Positions 8,748 through 17,077 of a DNA stretch of 64,000 nucleotides are shown piece after piece. Every line of letters begins with the position of its first letter. The stretch's first letter is position 1. The DNA comes from Caballeronia sp. NK8 (GTDB taxonomy: Bacteria; Pseudomonadota; Gammaproteobacteria; Burkholderiales; Burkholderiaceae), in assembly GCF_018408855.1 (NCBI RefSeq), contig NZ_AP024322.1:2108001-2172000 (forward strand), given 5' to 3'. The position numbers and the translations under genes are program-made. Under the pieces are notes generated by a model, which ran no database searches, was not told the origin of the DNA, and saw only the letters and a program-made list of their open reading frames with translations.

Positions 8748-10148
8748 CTAGAAAAATAGCCAGCCCAGAACGGCGAACAGCGGCACGAGCACCGCGCCCG
8801 ACCACGCCATATAGCCGAAGAAACTCGGCATGCGCACGCCGCGTGATTCGGCGATCGCCTTCACCATGAAATTCGGCGCATTGCCGATATACGTATTCGC
8901 GCCCATGAAGACCGCGCCCGCGGAAATGGCGGCGAGCGTCGTGGCGTCGGTGGTCATGAGCGTGCGTGCGTCGCCGCCCGCGAGATTGAAGAAAACGAGA
9001 TAGGTCGGCGCGTTGTCGAGAAACGAGGACAGCAGGCCCGTCGCCCAGAAATAGGCGATGTCGACCGGCTTGCCGTTCGCATCCGATACCGCGCGCGCGA
9101 TGCCCGCGAACGCGCCCGCCTCGCCCGCGCGCAGGATCGTGATGACCGGCGCGATGGTGATGAAGATCGCGGCAAAAAGCTTCGCCACTTCCACGATGGG
9201 CGCCCAGTCGAACGCGTTGCCCGCACGCGCGCTTTTCGGCGTGAGCGCGAGCGAGGCCAGCAGCACGGCGGCGAGCAGCACGTCGCGCACGAGATTCTGC
9301 AACTGGACATGCGTGCCGAACACATCGAACGCGATGCCCGGCTTCCAGATGCCGCTCATCAGTACGAGCGCGACGATAACCACGAGCAGCGCGAAGTTGA
9401 TCTTGCCGTCGATACCGAGCGGCGGCGTGTCGGGCGTCGGATCGAGAAACTCGGATCGCGCGTCGTGCCTGCGCCAGTAGTGACTGTCGAGCACGTAGAA
9501 CGCTGCGAGCAGCGCGGCGCAGACGAACAGCATCGGCAGCGCGAGATGCAGCGTCGTCCAGAAAAAGCCGACGCCATTCAGGAAGCCGAGGAAGAGCGGC
9601 GGATCGCCGAGCGGTGTGAGCGAACCGCCCGCATTCGCGACGAGAAAGATAAAGAACACGACGACATGCACGACATGCTTGCGGTTGTCGTTCGCGCGCA
9701 GCAGCGGACGGATCAGCAGCATGGCCGCGCCCGTCGTGCCCATGATGCTCGCGAGCGCGGTGCCGAGCGCAAGCAGTCCGGTATTCAGGCGCGGCGAGCC
9801 GTGCAGATTTCCGCGCACGCAGATGCCGCCGGCCACGGTATAGAGCGCGGCCAGCAGGATGATGAACGGCACGTACTCTTCGAGCATGGCGTGGACCAAC
9901 ACGCCGCCCGCCGTGCCGGGGCCGAAAGCGAGCGCGAACGGCACGAGAAACGCGAGCGTCCAGGCCGCCGCGATCTTGCCGAAATGGTGATGCCAGAGCT
10001 TCGGCGCGACGAGCGGAAACACGGCGATGGAAAGCAGGACGCCGATGAACGGAATGCCCCACGTTGCCGGGAGCGTCGCGCCATCGGGCGTCGCCGCGAC
10101 GGCGGGTGCGGCGATGAGCGCAAGCACGACAGAAACGAAACGCCGCAT
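8748..10148 (-). CDS. Sodium:proton antiporter, NhaD-like (ion transporter superfamily)
   Basis: A 466-residue polytopic membrane protein with an N-terminal hydrophobic leader and about twelve further hydrophobic segments. Conserved signatures of the NhaD branch are visible, such as the ANAGGSLTPLGDPPLFLGFL region and SFLDNAPTYLVF near the C-terminus. NhaD proteins exchange Na+ or Li+ for protons; the related ArsB/CitM families carry anions, so the ion is inferred. It starts 5 bases after the upstream LUD gene and ends 9 bases before the dehydrogenase gene. Confidence 0.87.
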   Translation of the reverse strand: MRRFVSVVLALIAAPAVAATPDGATLPATWGIPFIGVLLSIAVFPLVAPKLWHHHFGKIAAAWTLAFLVPFALAFGPGTAGGVLVHAMLEEYVPFIILLAALYTVAGGICVRGNLHGSPRLNTGLLALGTALASIMGTTGAAMLLIRPLLRANDNRKHVVHVVVFFIFLVANAGGSLTPLGDPPLFLGFLNGVGFFWTTLHLALPMLFVCAALLAAFYVLDSHYWRRHDARSEFLDPTPDTPPLGIDGKINFALLVVIVALVLMSGIWKPGIAFDVFGTHVQLQNLVRDVLLAAVLLASLALTPKSARAGNAFDWAPIVEVAKLFAAIFITIAPVITILRAGEAGAFAGIARAVSDANGKPVDIAYFWATGLLSSFLDNAPTYLVFFNLAGGDARTLMTTDATTLAAISAGAVFMGANTYIGNAPNFMVKAIAESRGVRMPSFFGYMAWSGAVLVPLFAVLGWLFF

Positions 10149-10153
10149 CGGAC

Positions 10154-10825
10154 TCAGGCTCCGCGCACGACGATCACATGCACGCGATACGGCCCATGCG
10201 CCCCGAGCACGATGGTCTGTTCGATATCGCCGGTACGCGACGGCCCCGACACGAAGTTCACGGCGCGCGGCAACTCGCCGCGTTCGGCGCGCATCAGCGC
10301 AAACGCGTCTTCATGCGCCGCGACAATGCGCGATGCCGGCACGATCGCGATATGCGTCTGCGGCAGCAGCGCGCCGGACGCGGGCGTCTCCGGGCCGGAC
10401 AGCAGCACGAGCGAACCGGTTTCAGCCGTCGCGCAAAAGCAGCCGGTGATGCCGACGAGATCGGCGTCGGCGGGTTTGCGCAGCGCCGCCTGAAGGCCCG
10501 CTTGTGACCAGGGCAGCTCGCCAAGCGCGGGCCATGCGACGACATCGGTGGAAAGGTTCAGCGACTGAAGATAGCGCGCGGCTTCGGCGGGCGCATCCGC
10601 GAGAGATTCGACTTCCGCGACGGTCGTGGAGAGACGCTCCGCTTCGAGCGTGAAGCGCGCGATGAGTTCGTCACGCGTCTGCGGCAGCGGCGGACGCGGA
10701 CCCGCCGGATGCCGCTCGACGTACTCCTGCGCTGCCGCGCGCTCGGCTTCCGTAGGCGTGCCGCGACGGCCCTGCGCGCTGCGAATGCGCGCGAGAATAT
10801 TGCGGCGCGCGGCCGATGTGTCCAT
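10154..10825 (-). CDS. LUD-domain protein (LutC/YkgG family), standalone copy
   Basis: A 223-residue member of the LUD family, whose best-known member LutC is a subunit of the LutABC L-lactate oxidation complex. The family signatures are present: ATAETGSLVLL and GPSRTGDIE. No lutA or lutB lies beside it. A second LutC with its partners is encoded at 13.2-15.9 kb, and the two LutC proteins are clearly diverged, for example in the ligand-loop residues around AETGS. It is the first gene of a probable operon with the antiporter, dehydrogenase and rmuC, so its role may differ from lactate oxidation. Confidence 0.88.
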   Translation of the reverse strand: MDTSAARRNILARIRSAQGRRGTPTEAERAAAQEYVERHPAGPRPPLPQTRDELIARFTLEAERLSTTVAEVESLADAPAEAARYLQSLNLSTDVVAWPALGELPWSQAGLQAALRKPADADLVGITGCFCATAETGSLVLLSGPETPASGALLPQTHIAIVPASRIVAAHEDAFALMRAERGELPRAVNFVSGPSRTGDIEQTIVLGAHGPYRVHVIVVRGA

Positions 10826-10861
10826 GGTGCCGTCCTCGTGATTGCGTGCTTGAGATTCGTG

Positions 10862-10885
10862 CGCGTCGGATTGATCGACGACGCG
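10862..10885. promoter_or_regulatory. Inverted repeat near the probable promoter of the LUD-antiporter operon
   Basis: Perfect 7-base arms CGCGTCG and CGACGCG are separated by 10 bases. On the minus strand the repeat lies just after a TATAAT hexamer (10891-10896), about 40 bases before the LUD gene start, where a repressor would block transcription. No clear -35 box accompanies the hexamer, so the promoter itself is uncertain. Confidence 0.4.
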
Positions 10886-10972
10886 TCCGAATTATAGCCA
10901 GCGGCCTTCGCGCACGAGCCTCAGCCGAACGGCATAAGCCAAACGCACGAACGCGCGCCCGCCGACAGGGGA

Positions 10973-12163
10973 TCAGTCTTCGCCGACCGGCTGCTCGATG
11001 CCGAACACCTGACGCAGATACGCGAGGTAGGCCTTGTCGTCGCACATGTTCTTGCCGGGCGAATCGGACAGCTTCGCGACCGGCTGTCCATTGCAGCGGA
11101 CCATCTTGACGACGATCTGCAGCGGCTGATAACCGAGGTCGTTGGTGAGATTGGTGCCGACGCCGAACGCCAGCTGACAGCGCCCGCGGAAGCGCTCGTA
11201 CAACTGCAGCACCCTGGGAATGTCGAGCGCGTCGGAAAAGACCAGCACCTTCGTGCGCGGATCGCAGCGATTTTCCTCGTAATGCCGGATGAGGCGCTCG
11301 CCCCAGTCGAAGGGATCGCCGGAATCGTGGCGCGCGCCGTCGAACAGCTTGCAGAAGTACATGTCGAAGTCGCGCAGGAACGCCTTCATGCCGTAGACGT
11401 CCGACAGCGCGATCCCGAGGTCGCCGCGATATTCCTTCGCCCACATCTCGAAGCCGAAAATCTGCGAGTCGCGCAGACGCGGACCGAGCGCCTGGCACGC
11501 CTGCAAGTATTCGTGCGCCATCGTGCCGAGCGGCCGCAGGCCGTGCTTCATCGCGTAGAAGACGTTGCTGGTGCCGGCGAACTGCGCGCCGAGCCTCTCT
11601 TTCAGCGTCAGCACGACTTCCTCGTGCCACTGTCCCGAAAAGCGGCGGCGCGTGCCGTAATCGGCGATCTTGCAGTCCGAGTATTCGGGCGGCGTGGCGA
11701 GCAGCTTGATTTTCTCGCGCAGGCGCTCGCGGCCGGTTTCGTACTCGGGCTTGCGCTGCGTGTTGCGGAAATAGACCTCGTTGACGATCGCGAGCACCGG
11801 GATCTCGAAGAGGATCGTATGCAGCCACGGCCCTTCGATCTCGATATCGATTTCGCCGTTTTTCTTCGGCGACGGCGCGATGCGGATGGACTTCTCGTTC
11901 AGATGAAAGAGCGCCAGGAAATCGATGAAGTCGCTCTTCATGAACCGCATGCGCCGCAGATAATCCAGCTCCTCTTCCCTGAAGCGTAGATTGCAGAGCT
12001 GACGAATTTCGTCGCGAATCTCGTCGATGTACGGCACGAGATCGACGTTCGGCGTGCGGCAACGGAAGCGATATTCGACGTGCGCGGCGGGAAAGTGATG
12101 CAGGACGACCTGCATCATCGTGAACTTGTAGAGGTCGGTGTCGAGCAGCGAATTGATGATCAT
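10973..12163 (-). CDS. pncB: Nicotinate phosphoribosyltransferase PncB
   Basis: Converts nicotinate and PRPP (with ATP) to nicotinate mononucleotide in the NAD salvage pathway. The 396-residue product starts [14 protein letters not shown], the usual N-terminus of the family; an in-frame ATG seven codons upstream would add MDVPVRT and is less likely. Conserved features include the substrate-site region [11 protein letters not shown] and the [12 protein letters not shown] segment. It is transcribed alone, between the LUD operon (downstream) and the divergent fdxA gene. Confidence 0.95.
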   Translation of the reverse strand: MIINSLLDTDLYKFTMMQVVLHHFPAAHVEYRFRCRTPNVDLVPYIDEIRDEIRQLCNLRFREEELDYLRRMRFMKSDFIDFLALFHLNEKSIRIAPSPKKNGEIDIEIEGPWLHTILFEIPVLAIVNEVYFRNTQRKPEYETGRERLREKIKLLATPPEYSDCKIADYGTRRRFSGQWHEEVVLTLKERLGAQFAGTSNVFYAMKHGLRPLGTMAHEYLQACQALGPRLRDSQIFGFEMWAKEYRGDLGIALSDVYGMKAFLRDFDMYFCKLFDGARHDSGDPFDWGERLIRHYEENRCDPRTKVLVFSDALDIPRVLQLYERFRGRCQLAFGVGTNLTNDLGYQPLQIVVKMVRCNGQPVAKLSDSPGKNMCDDKAYLAYLRQVFGIEQPVGED

Positions 12164-12373
12164 GGTTCTGACTGGAACATCCACGCGAATTGACCGCGCG
12201 CTTTGCCTCGTGCCTTGGGCTCGCGCGCGCCTTCATGCCTTTGGGGCCATGTTACCCGAATGCGCGCGACGGCATGACCCATGCCTCACCCTTTTACGAA
12301 GCCGCGCATACATACATCACGAATCGATATAAAGGGGGCGTCGTGTGGCTCGCGCCCGCTTTTATCGTTACGC

Positions 12374-12379
12374 TACAAT
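12374..12379 (+). promoter_or_regulatory. Possible -10 element for fdxA
   Basis: A TACAAT hexamer stands in an A+T-rich patch about 80 bases before fdxA. No good -35 match is seen 16-18 bases upstream, so this is only a weak promoter call. The rest of the 297-base gap between pncB and fdxA shows no gene. Confidence 0.3.
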
Positions 12380-12460
12380 ATGCGTTTCGGCACGCGCACC
12401 TCCCGGCCCATGTAGCCGCACGGGGCGCCGCCCCCACGAATTCCGCATGCAGGAGCCTGA

Positions 12461-12784
12461 ATGACTCACGTTGTGACCGAAAGCTGCATCAAGTGCAAGT
12501 ACACCGATTGCGTGGACGTGTGCCCGGTGGATTGCTTCCGCGAAGGTCCCAACTTTCTCGCGATCGATCCGGACGAGTGCATCGACTGCGCCGTCTGCGT
12601 GGCCGAGTGCCCGGTCAATGCAATCTACGCAGAAGAAGATGTGCCCGGCGACCAGCAGCACTTCACCGAACTGAACGCCGACCTCGCGCGTAACTGGCCG
12701 AGCATCACGAAGACGAAGGGCTCGCTGCCCGAAGCGGACGAATTCAAGGACGTGAAGGACAAGCTGAATCTGCTCGAGCGTTGA
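12461..12784 (+). CDS. fdxA: Seven-iron ferredoxin FdxA ([3Fe-4S] and [4Fe-4S])
   Basis: Small electron carrier of 107 residues. The cysteine pattern matches Azotobacter ferredoxin I: Cys9, Cys17 and Cys50 for the [3Fe-4S] cluster and Cys21, Cys40, Cys43, Cys46 for the [4Fe-4S] cluster, with Cys12 and Cys25 extra. The C-terminal half is the helical extension usual for FdxA. A CAGGAG ribosome-binding site precedes the ATG. It is monocistronic. The redox partner cannot be told from the context. Confidence 0.96.
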   Translation: MTHVVTESCIKCKYTDCVDVCPVDCFREGPNFLAIDPDECIDCAVCVAECPVNAIYAEEDVPGDQQHFTELNADLARNWPSITKTKGSLPEADEFKDVKDKLNLLER

Positions 12785-12849
12785 TTCCGGCTGTTGGATT
12801 GCGCTTCGTTACGGTTTGCAAAAAATGCTTATCGAATGAAGATTGAGCG

Positions 12850-12878
12850 TTGACACGGTAATCGTGGCCCCCTATAAT
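12850..12878 (+). promoter_or_regulatory. Consensus sigma-70 promoter of the tRNA-Asn genes
   Basis: A perfect -35 TTGACA (12850-12855) and a perfect -10 TATAAT (12873-12878) are separated by exactly 17 bases. The predicted start is near 12885, about 16 bases before the first tRNA-Asn. This is the strongest promoter match in the window, as expected for a stable-RNA gene. Confidence 0.93.
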
Positions 12879-12900
12879 TTCGCTTCTCTGCTGTAGATGT

Positions 12901-12976
12901 TCCCCGATAGCTCAGTCGGTAGAGCGCCGGACTGTTAATCCGTAGGTCCCTGGTTCGAGCCCAGGTCGGGGAGCCA
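12901..12976 (+). tRNA. tRNA-Asn (anticodon GTT), copy 1
   Basis: A 76-base tRNA with acceptor stem TCCCCGA/TCGGGGA, discriminator G and an encoded CCA end. The anticodon loop is CTGTTAA, giving anticodon GTT (Asn). The T loop is GTTCGAGC. The first anticodon-stem pair (27-43) appears as C-T, a mismatch also present in the second copy. The sequence is identical to copy 2. Confidence 0.97.
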
Positions 12977-13005
12977 AAAAAACTCCAGCAAGTCGGTTTT
13001 AAAAG

Positions 13006-13031
13006 AACCCAGTCAATCGGCTGGGTTTTTT
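13006..13031 (+). terminator. Rho-independent terminator between the two tRNA-Asn genes
   Basis: Stem AACCCAGTC / GGCTGGGTT (one G-T pair) with loop AATC, followed by TTTT. It lies 29 bases after the CCA end of copy 1. If efficient it would make the two tRNAs separate transcripts; partial read-through is also possible. Confidence 0.75.
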
Positions 13032-13057
13032 ATCTCAGTTGCAGATGTGTTAGTTGT

Positions 13058-13133
13058 TCCCCGATAGCTCAGTCGGTAGAGCGCCGGACTGTTAATCCGT
13101 AGGTCCCTGGTTCGAGCCCAGGTCGGGGAGCCA
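13058..13133 (+). tRNA. tRNA-Asn (anticodon GTT), copy 2
   Basis: Identical over all 76 bases to the copy at 12901, including encoded CCA. It lies 81 bases downstream. No consensus promoter of its own is visible in the spacer, so it may depend on read-through from copy 1 or on a weak promoter. Confidence 0.97.
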
Positions 13134-13144
13134 AAAGCTTCATT

Positions 13145-13180
13145 AAAAAGCCCAGTCACGCGACTGGGCTTTTTGTTTTT
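13145..13180 (+). terminator. Terminator after the tRNA-Asn pair, probably bidirectional
   Basis: A 13-bp stem (AAAAAGCCCAGTC / GACTGGGCTTTTT) with a 4-base loop, flanked by A and T runs. It ends the tRNA transcript on the plus strand and can also stop the lutABC transcript, whose last gene ends at 13220 on the minus strand. Confidence 0.92.
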
Positions 13181-13219
13181 GCGCTTCATACTCCACGTCA
13201 ATCATCTGCTTAAAAGCAA

Positions 13220-13804
13220 TCAACCCGCCAGCCACACGACAGTCAACGAGCGCACGCCCTGCGCGCCGCGGATCAGCACGCCTTCGATATCGGCCGTCGC
13301 AGACGGTCCCGTCACGAGCACCGCATAGCGCGCCGATTTGAAATCGGGCCGTCGATACACCTGCTGCAAGCCCTCGACGAGCAGCGCCGGATCGAGCAGC
13401 ACGACGAGATGCTGCGACAGATAGCCGACCGAGTTCACGATGTACTCTTGCTCGCTGAACCACACCGAGCCGGTTTCAGCGACGCCGAAGCGCCCCCGCA
13501 CGACGCCCACATCGACATCCTGTAGTGACGCCGGCACGGTATCGGGCGCGAGCGGCCGCGTGCCGTCGACGCCCGGCACCGCCGAGGCGATCACCTTCGC
13601 ATCCGGGAAGCGCGCAGCCAGCAACGCGTTCACGTCGTTCAGGCTGGCAGCGTCGACGCAGGTACCGCCCATCGCGGTGAGCGCGGCCGTGAAGCGCGAC
13701 TTCAGATCGCCTTCGGGCGCCGGAAAGAGCGGCACGTCGGGGCGCGGGCGCGATGCGGGCTGCGCCGCGCGGATCTTCGACAGAAAAGCTTCGCGAGTCG
13801 TCAT
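13220..13804 (-). CDS. lutC: L-lactate dehydrogenase complex subunit LutC
   Basis: Third subunit of the LutABC iron-sulfur complex that oxidises L-lactate to pyruvate. It has 194 residues with the LUD signatures GVAETGSVWFS and GPSATADIE. It overlaps the end of lutB by four bases (ATGA) and is the last gene of lutABC. It differs strongly from the standalone LUD protein at 10154-10825. Confidence 0.92.
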   Translation of the reverse strand: MTTREAFLSKIRAAQPASRPRPDVPLFPAPEGDLKSRFTAALTAMGGTCVDAASLNDVNALLAARFPDAKVIASAVPGVDGTRPLAPDTVPASLQDVDVGVVRGRFGVAETGSVWFSEQEYIVNSVGYLSQHLVVLLDPALLVEGLQQVYRRPDFKSARYAVLVTGPSATADIEGVLIRGAQGVRSLTVVWLAG

Positions 13805-15192
13805 TTCTCAGTCTTCCGGTTCTTCTTGTACCACTCGTGAAATGTCTCGGCGGGCGCTTCGGGCAGGTCGCGCTGACGCCCCCAGATGTTGAGCGGGTTG
13901 TACAGCACGAAGTTGGGCAGACGCTTCAACGCGCCGCCGAGCGATGCGACCGTCGCTCGATAAAGCGTCGGACTCGCGAGCAGTCGCCCCGCCATCTTCA
14001 GGACTTCCTGCTTCACGAACGGCACTTCGTGCTTCTCCGCGATCACCTCGCGCCACTTGTAGATCTGCTCGTGGATGTTCACCTTCACGGGACACACGTT
14101 CGTGCAACTGCCGTTCATCGTCGATGCAAACGGCAGCGCGCTGTAGCGCTTCAGATCGTGGGTCGGGTTGATGATCGCGCCGATCGGCCCGGAATACGTG
14201 CCGCCATAGGACAGCCCGCCGCTGCGCCGATACACCGGACAGGTATTCATGCACGCGCCGCAGCGGATGCATTTGAGCGAATACCAGAAGTCGTCCATCG
14301 CGAGCCGCTCGGAGCGGCCGTTGTCGACGAGGATGTAGTGCATCTCCGTGCCCGGACGCGGCGCGCGAAAGTGCGACGTGTATTGCGTGATCGGCGAGCC
14401 GAGCGCGCTGCGCGACAGCATGCGCACGAACACGCCGAGATCGGCGATCGTCGGAATGATCTTTTCGATGCCGATCGACGCGATATGCAGCGGCGGCACG
14501 TTCGCGGAAAGATCAGCGTTGCCTTCGTTCGTGCACACGACGACCGTGCCCGTCTCCGCCACCGCGAAGTTGCAGCCGGTCATGCCCGCCGTTTTCTCGC
14601 GCACGAAGTACGGCCGCGTGTTCATGCGCTGGCTTTCGGCGAGATAGTGGATGTCGCTGTTCTTCGGATCGGTGCCGATGGTCTTGCCGAAAAGCTCCGC
14701 CACATCCGCGCGCAGCTTGTGCACCGCCGGCACGACCATATGGCTCGGGTCCTGATGATCGAGCTGCTGGATGCGTTCGCCGAGATCGGTTTCCATCACC
14801 GTGATGCCGCGCGGTTCGAGATAGTCGCGCATGTAGCACTCGTCGGTGAGCATCGACTTGCTCTTCACGAGCGATGTCATGCCGCGCTCGCTCATCAGCG
14901 TGTAGACGAGTTCGTTGTGCTCCTGCGCGTTGGCCGCGAAATGCACGACGACGCCGTTCTTCTCTGCCTGATCGATGAACTGCGCGATGTAGTCGGCGAG
15001 ATTGGACAGCGTATGTTCTTTGATGCCCGATGCGAGATCGCGCATCGTCTCCCATTCGGGAATGCCGTGCGCCTGCGCGTCGCGCTTGCTGCGCAGGTCC
15101 CACAGACGCTTGTCGTGGAACGCGACGTGATCCGTCTTTTGCAGGAACGCCCCGGCCGCTTTCGCGTGATCGATCCGAACGGTTTTGCTCAT
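13801..15192 (-). CDS. lutB: L-lactate dehydrogenase complex iron-sulfur subunit LutB
   Basis: A 463-residue subunit with an N-terminal LUD domain and a C-terminal ferredoxin-like part. Two [4Fe-4S] motifs are visible: CIRCGACMNTCPVYRR and, after a spacer, SCTNVCPVKV. The open frame extends upstream into lutA, but the ATG at 15192 overlaps the lutA stop (ATGA) and gives the usual N-terminus. Translation of all three lut genes therefore looks coupled. Confidence 0.94.
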   Translation of the reverse strand: MSKTVRIDHAKAAGAFLQKTDHVAFHDKRLWDLRSKRDAQAHGIPEWETMRDLASGIKEHTLSNLADYIAQFIDQAEKNGVVVHFAANAQEHNELVYTLMSERGMTSLVKSKSMLTDECYMRDYLEPRGITVMETDLGERIQQLDHQDPSHMVVPAVHKLRADVAELFGKTIGTDPKNSDIHYLAESQRMNTRPYFVREKTAGMTGCNFAVAETGTVVVCTNEGNADLSANVPPLHIASIGIEKIIPTIADLGVFVRMLSRSALGSPITQYTSHFRAPRPGTEMHYILVDNGRSERLAMDDFWYSLKCIRCGACMNTCPVYRRSGGLSYGGTYSGPIGAIINPTHDLKRYSALPFASTMNGSCTNVCPVKVNIHEQIYKWREVIAEKHEVPFVKQEVLKMAGRLLASPTLYRATVASLGGALKRLPNFVLYNPLNIWGRQRDLPEAPAETFHEWYKKNRKTEK

Positions 15193-15932
15193 GCGCGTGC
15201 TCCGTTCAAGACCTGCGCGATATGGATGAACTTCGCCTCGGCTTTCATGCGCTCCGCGCAGCCCTGCTGATGCATGAGACACGACATGTCGCCCGACACG
15301 ATGTACTCCGCGCCCGCGCCGACATGATCGCGCACCTTGTCCTGCCCCATTCGCACGGAGACGGCCGCTTCGGTCACGGAGAACGTCCCGCCAAAGCCGC
15401 AGCACTCGTCGGGACGCGCGGGCGTGACGAACTCGATGCCCTTCACGCCTTCAAGCAACGCGCGTGGCTTCGAAAACGGCGTACCGGCGACTTCCGAGTT
15501 CGATGTCTCGCGCAGATGCCGCACCGCGCTGCAACTGTTGTGCAACCCGATTCTGTGCGGAAACTCGGCCCATGGAAATTCGCGCACCTTCAGTACGTCG
15601 TGGAGGAATTCGACGAGTTCATAGGTATTGCGACGCACTTTCTGCACCGCGCTCGTCTGCTCGATCGCGGTGAAATGCTCGCGCACGTGATGCGTGCAAC
15701 TCGCTGACGGACCGACCACGTAGTCGTAATCGGCGAAATTGCGGGCGAACACGCGCTCGGCGCCGGCGGCGTCCTTGTGCGCGCCGCTATTGGCCATCGG
15801 CTGGCCGCAGCAGGTCTGATCCTGCGGATAGTCGACGTCCACGCCGAGCCGTTCCAGCAACTCCAGCGTGGCGATGCCGACCTGCGGATAAAACGCGTCG
15901 ATGAAACAGGGAACGAACAGGGCAACTTTCAT
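15189..15932 (-). CDS. lutA: L-lactate dehydrogenase complex subunit LutA
   Basis: A 247-residue protein built from two CCG (cysteine-rich) domains like those of heterodisulfide reductase and glycolate oxidase GlcF. The domain ends are visible as TCCGQPMAN and ECCGFGG. The start at 15932 gives MKVALFVPCFIDAFYP, the family N-terminus. It is the first gene of lutABC, transcribed away from the GntR regulator; the 115-base gap between them holds a clear operator. Confidence 0.95.
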   Translation of the reverse strand: MKVALFVPCFIDAFYPQVGIATLELLERLGVDVDYPQDQTCCGQPMANSGAHKDAAGAERVFARNFADYDYVVGPSASCTHHVREHFTAIEQTSAVQKVRRNTYELVEFLHDVLKVREFPWAEFPHRIGLHNSCSAVRHLRETSNSEVAGTPFSKPRALLEGVKGIEFVTPARPDECCGFGGTFSVTEAAVSVRMGQDKVRDHVGAGAEYIVSGDMSCLMHQQGCAERMKAEAKFIHIAQVLNGARA

Positions 15933-15960
15933 GACGATCCGAGGGGAGGAATTTGGTAAG

Positions 15961-15975
15961 CTTGGTCTGACCAAG
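15961..15975. promoter_or_regulatory. PdhR/LldR-type operator between lutA and lutR
   Basis: A perfect palindrome CTTGGTCTGACCAAG (6-base arms, 3-base centre). Its core TTGGTnnnACCAA matches the known binding pattern of the FadR-subfamily GntR regulators PdhR and LldR. It sits 29 bases before the lutA start and 73 before the regulator start, so one site could control both. Confidence 0.85.
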
Positions 15976-16047
15976 ACTTTAATGAGATGCTCGTTTCGTG
16001 TCAAACTCGGACAATCCCAGGCCTTCATTCTGCATTTACATCGAACG

Positions 16048-16794
16048 ATGACTTTTCAGCCCGTCCAGGCGCATTCCTATGCCCGCGTGCGCCTCTCCGA
16101 CGTGGTGTCGGGGCAGATTCGCGAACTCATCTCGAACGGCACGCTGCTGCCCGGCCAGCGCCTGCCCGCCGAGCGCGATCTGGCCGAGCAACTGAGCGTG
16201 TCGCGCCCGTCGCTGCGCGAGGCGCTGATCCGGCTCGAATCCGATGGCTTCATCCGCGCGGCCGGACGCGGCGGGTTTGTCGTGTCGGATGTGACGGCGC
16301 CGCTGGTGTCGCGCCCGCTCGCGGCCCTGCTCGAACAGCAACCCGACGCGAGCGCCGACGTGCTGGAACTGCGCCATGGCCTGGAAACGCTCTCCACCGC
16401 CTACGCCGCCGAGCGCGCCACCGAAGCCGACCTCGCGCGCATCGCTGCCGCGTTCGACGCGTTGCAGATCGCCGTCGCTGAAAAAAGCACGCGTATCGCC
16501 GAAAAGGATGCGGCGTTCCATCTGGCGATCGCCGACGCGACCCACAACGTCGCGCTCACACACGTGATGCACGGACTCAACGAACTCGTTCGCGAGTCGA
16601 TGCTCACGTCCCACCGCCTCGTCGACTACGACGACGAAGTCGAAGCGAACCTGCTCGCGCAACATCGCGCGATCTTCGATGCGATCGTCGCGCGTGATCC
16701 GGCGCGGGCGCGCGAGTGCGCGGGCGCCCATCTCGACTACGTTCGCACGCTGTATCGCGACCGGCCGGCGAAGAAGAGTCGTCTGATGGCATGA
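16048..16794 (+). CDS. GntR/FadR-family regulator, probable lactate-responsive repressor of lutABC
   Basis: A 248-residue regulator with an N-terminal winged helix (about residues 10-75; PAERDLAEQLSVSRPSLREAL) and a C-terminal FCD ligand domain (about 95-225) containing the usual Asp and His metal ligands. It is transcribed divergently from lutABC, with a PdhR/LldR-type palindrome between. By analogy to LldR it should release DNA when lactate is present. I chose the ATG at 16048 because upstream codons run back into lutA and would add an unsupported extension. Confidence 0.9.
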   Translation: MTFQPVQAHSYARVRLSDVVSGQIRELISNGTLLPGQRLPAERDLAEQLSVSRPSLREALIRLESDGFIRAAGRGGFVVSDVTAPLVSRPLAALLEQQPDASADVLELRHGLETLSTAYAAERATEADLARIAAAFDALQIAVAEKSTRIAEKDAAFHLAIADATHNVALTHVMHGLNELVRESMLTSHRLVDYDDEVEANLLAQHRAIFDAIVARDPARARECAGAHLDYVRTLYRDRPAKKSRLMA

Positions 16795-16924
16795 CGAATC
16801 CGTAAACCCTTTGTAACTTTCGATAGGACAACACCTACACAGAATTCGGACGTGCACGGCTAACGTGCAGCAGACTTCCTCGCGATACTGAAATCGTCGA
16901 AAACAACACGCGAAGGAGGACAAC

Positions 16925-16999
16925 ATGCCTTATCTGCTCGGATGGCTGCTCGGCGTACCGGTTGTGGTGCTGGTGATTCTTTATCTGATCTTCCATTGA
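16925..16999 (+). CDS. 24-residue single-helix membrane peptide
   Basis: The frame encodes MPYLLGWLLGVPVVVLVILY followed by LIFH: almost entirely hydrophobic, one membrane helix. A strong Shine-Dalgarno AAGGAGG lies 7 bases before the ATG, and a hairpin terminator follows the stop, so it looks like a real one-gene transcript rather than chance. Function is unknown. Confidence 0.7.
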   Translation: MPYLLGWLLGVPVVVLVILYLIFH

Positions 17000-17028
17000 C
17001 CGGCAGCGCGGCGATGCATCAAAAGACC

Positions 17029-17064
17029 AAGGGCGTCGATACAATACGACGCCCTTTCTCTTTT
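17029..17064 (+). terminator. Terminator-like hairpin between the 24-residue peptide gene and creA
   Basis: A 10-bp stem (AAGGGCGTCG / CGACGCCCTT) with an 8-base loop is followed by TCTCTTTT. It lies 29 bases after the peptide stop and ends just before the creA ribosome-binding site, so it may also act in the creA leader. Confidence 0.75.
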
Positions 17065-17077
17065 CCGAAGGATGACG

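Noticed and set aside
12901..13133. tRNA-Asn pair as an integration site of a genomic island
   Set aside because: No integrase, no truncated tRNA copy and core genes on both sides.
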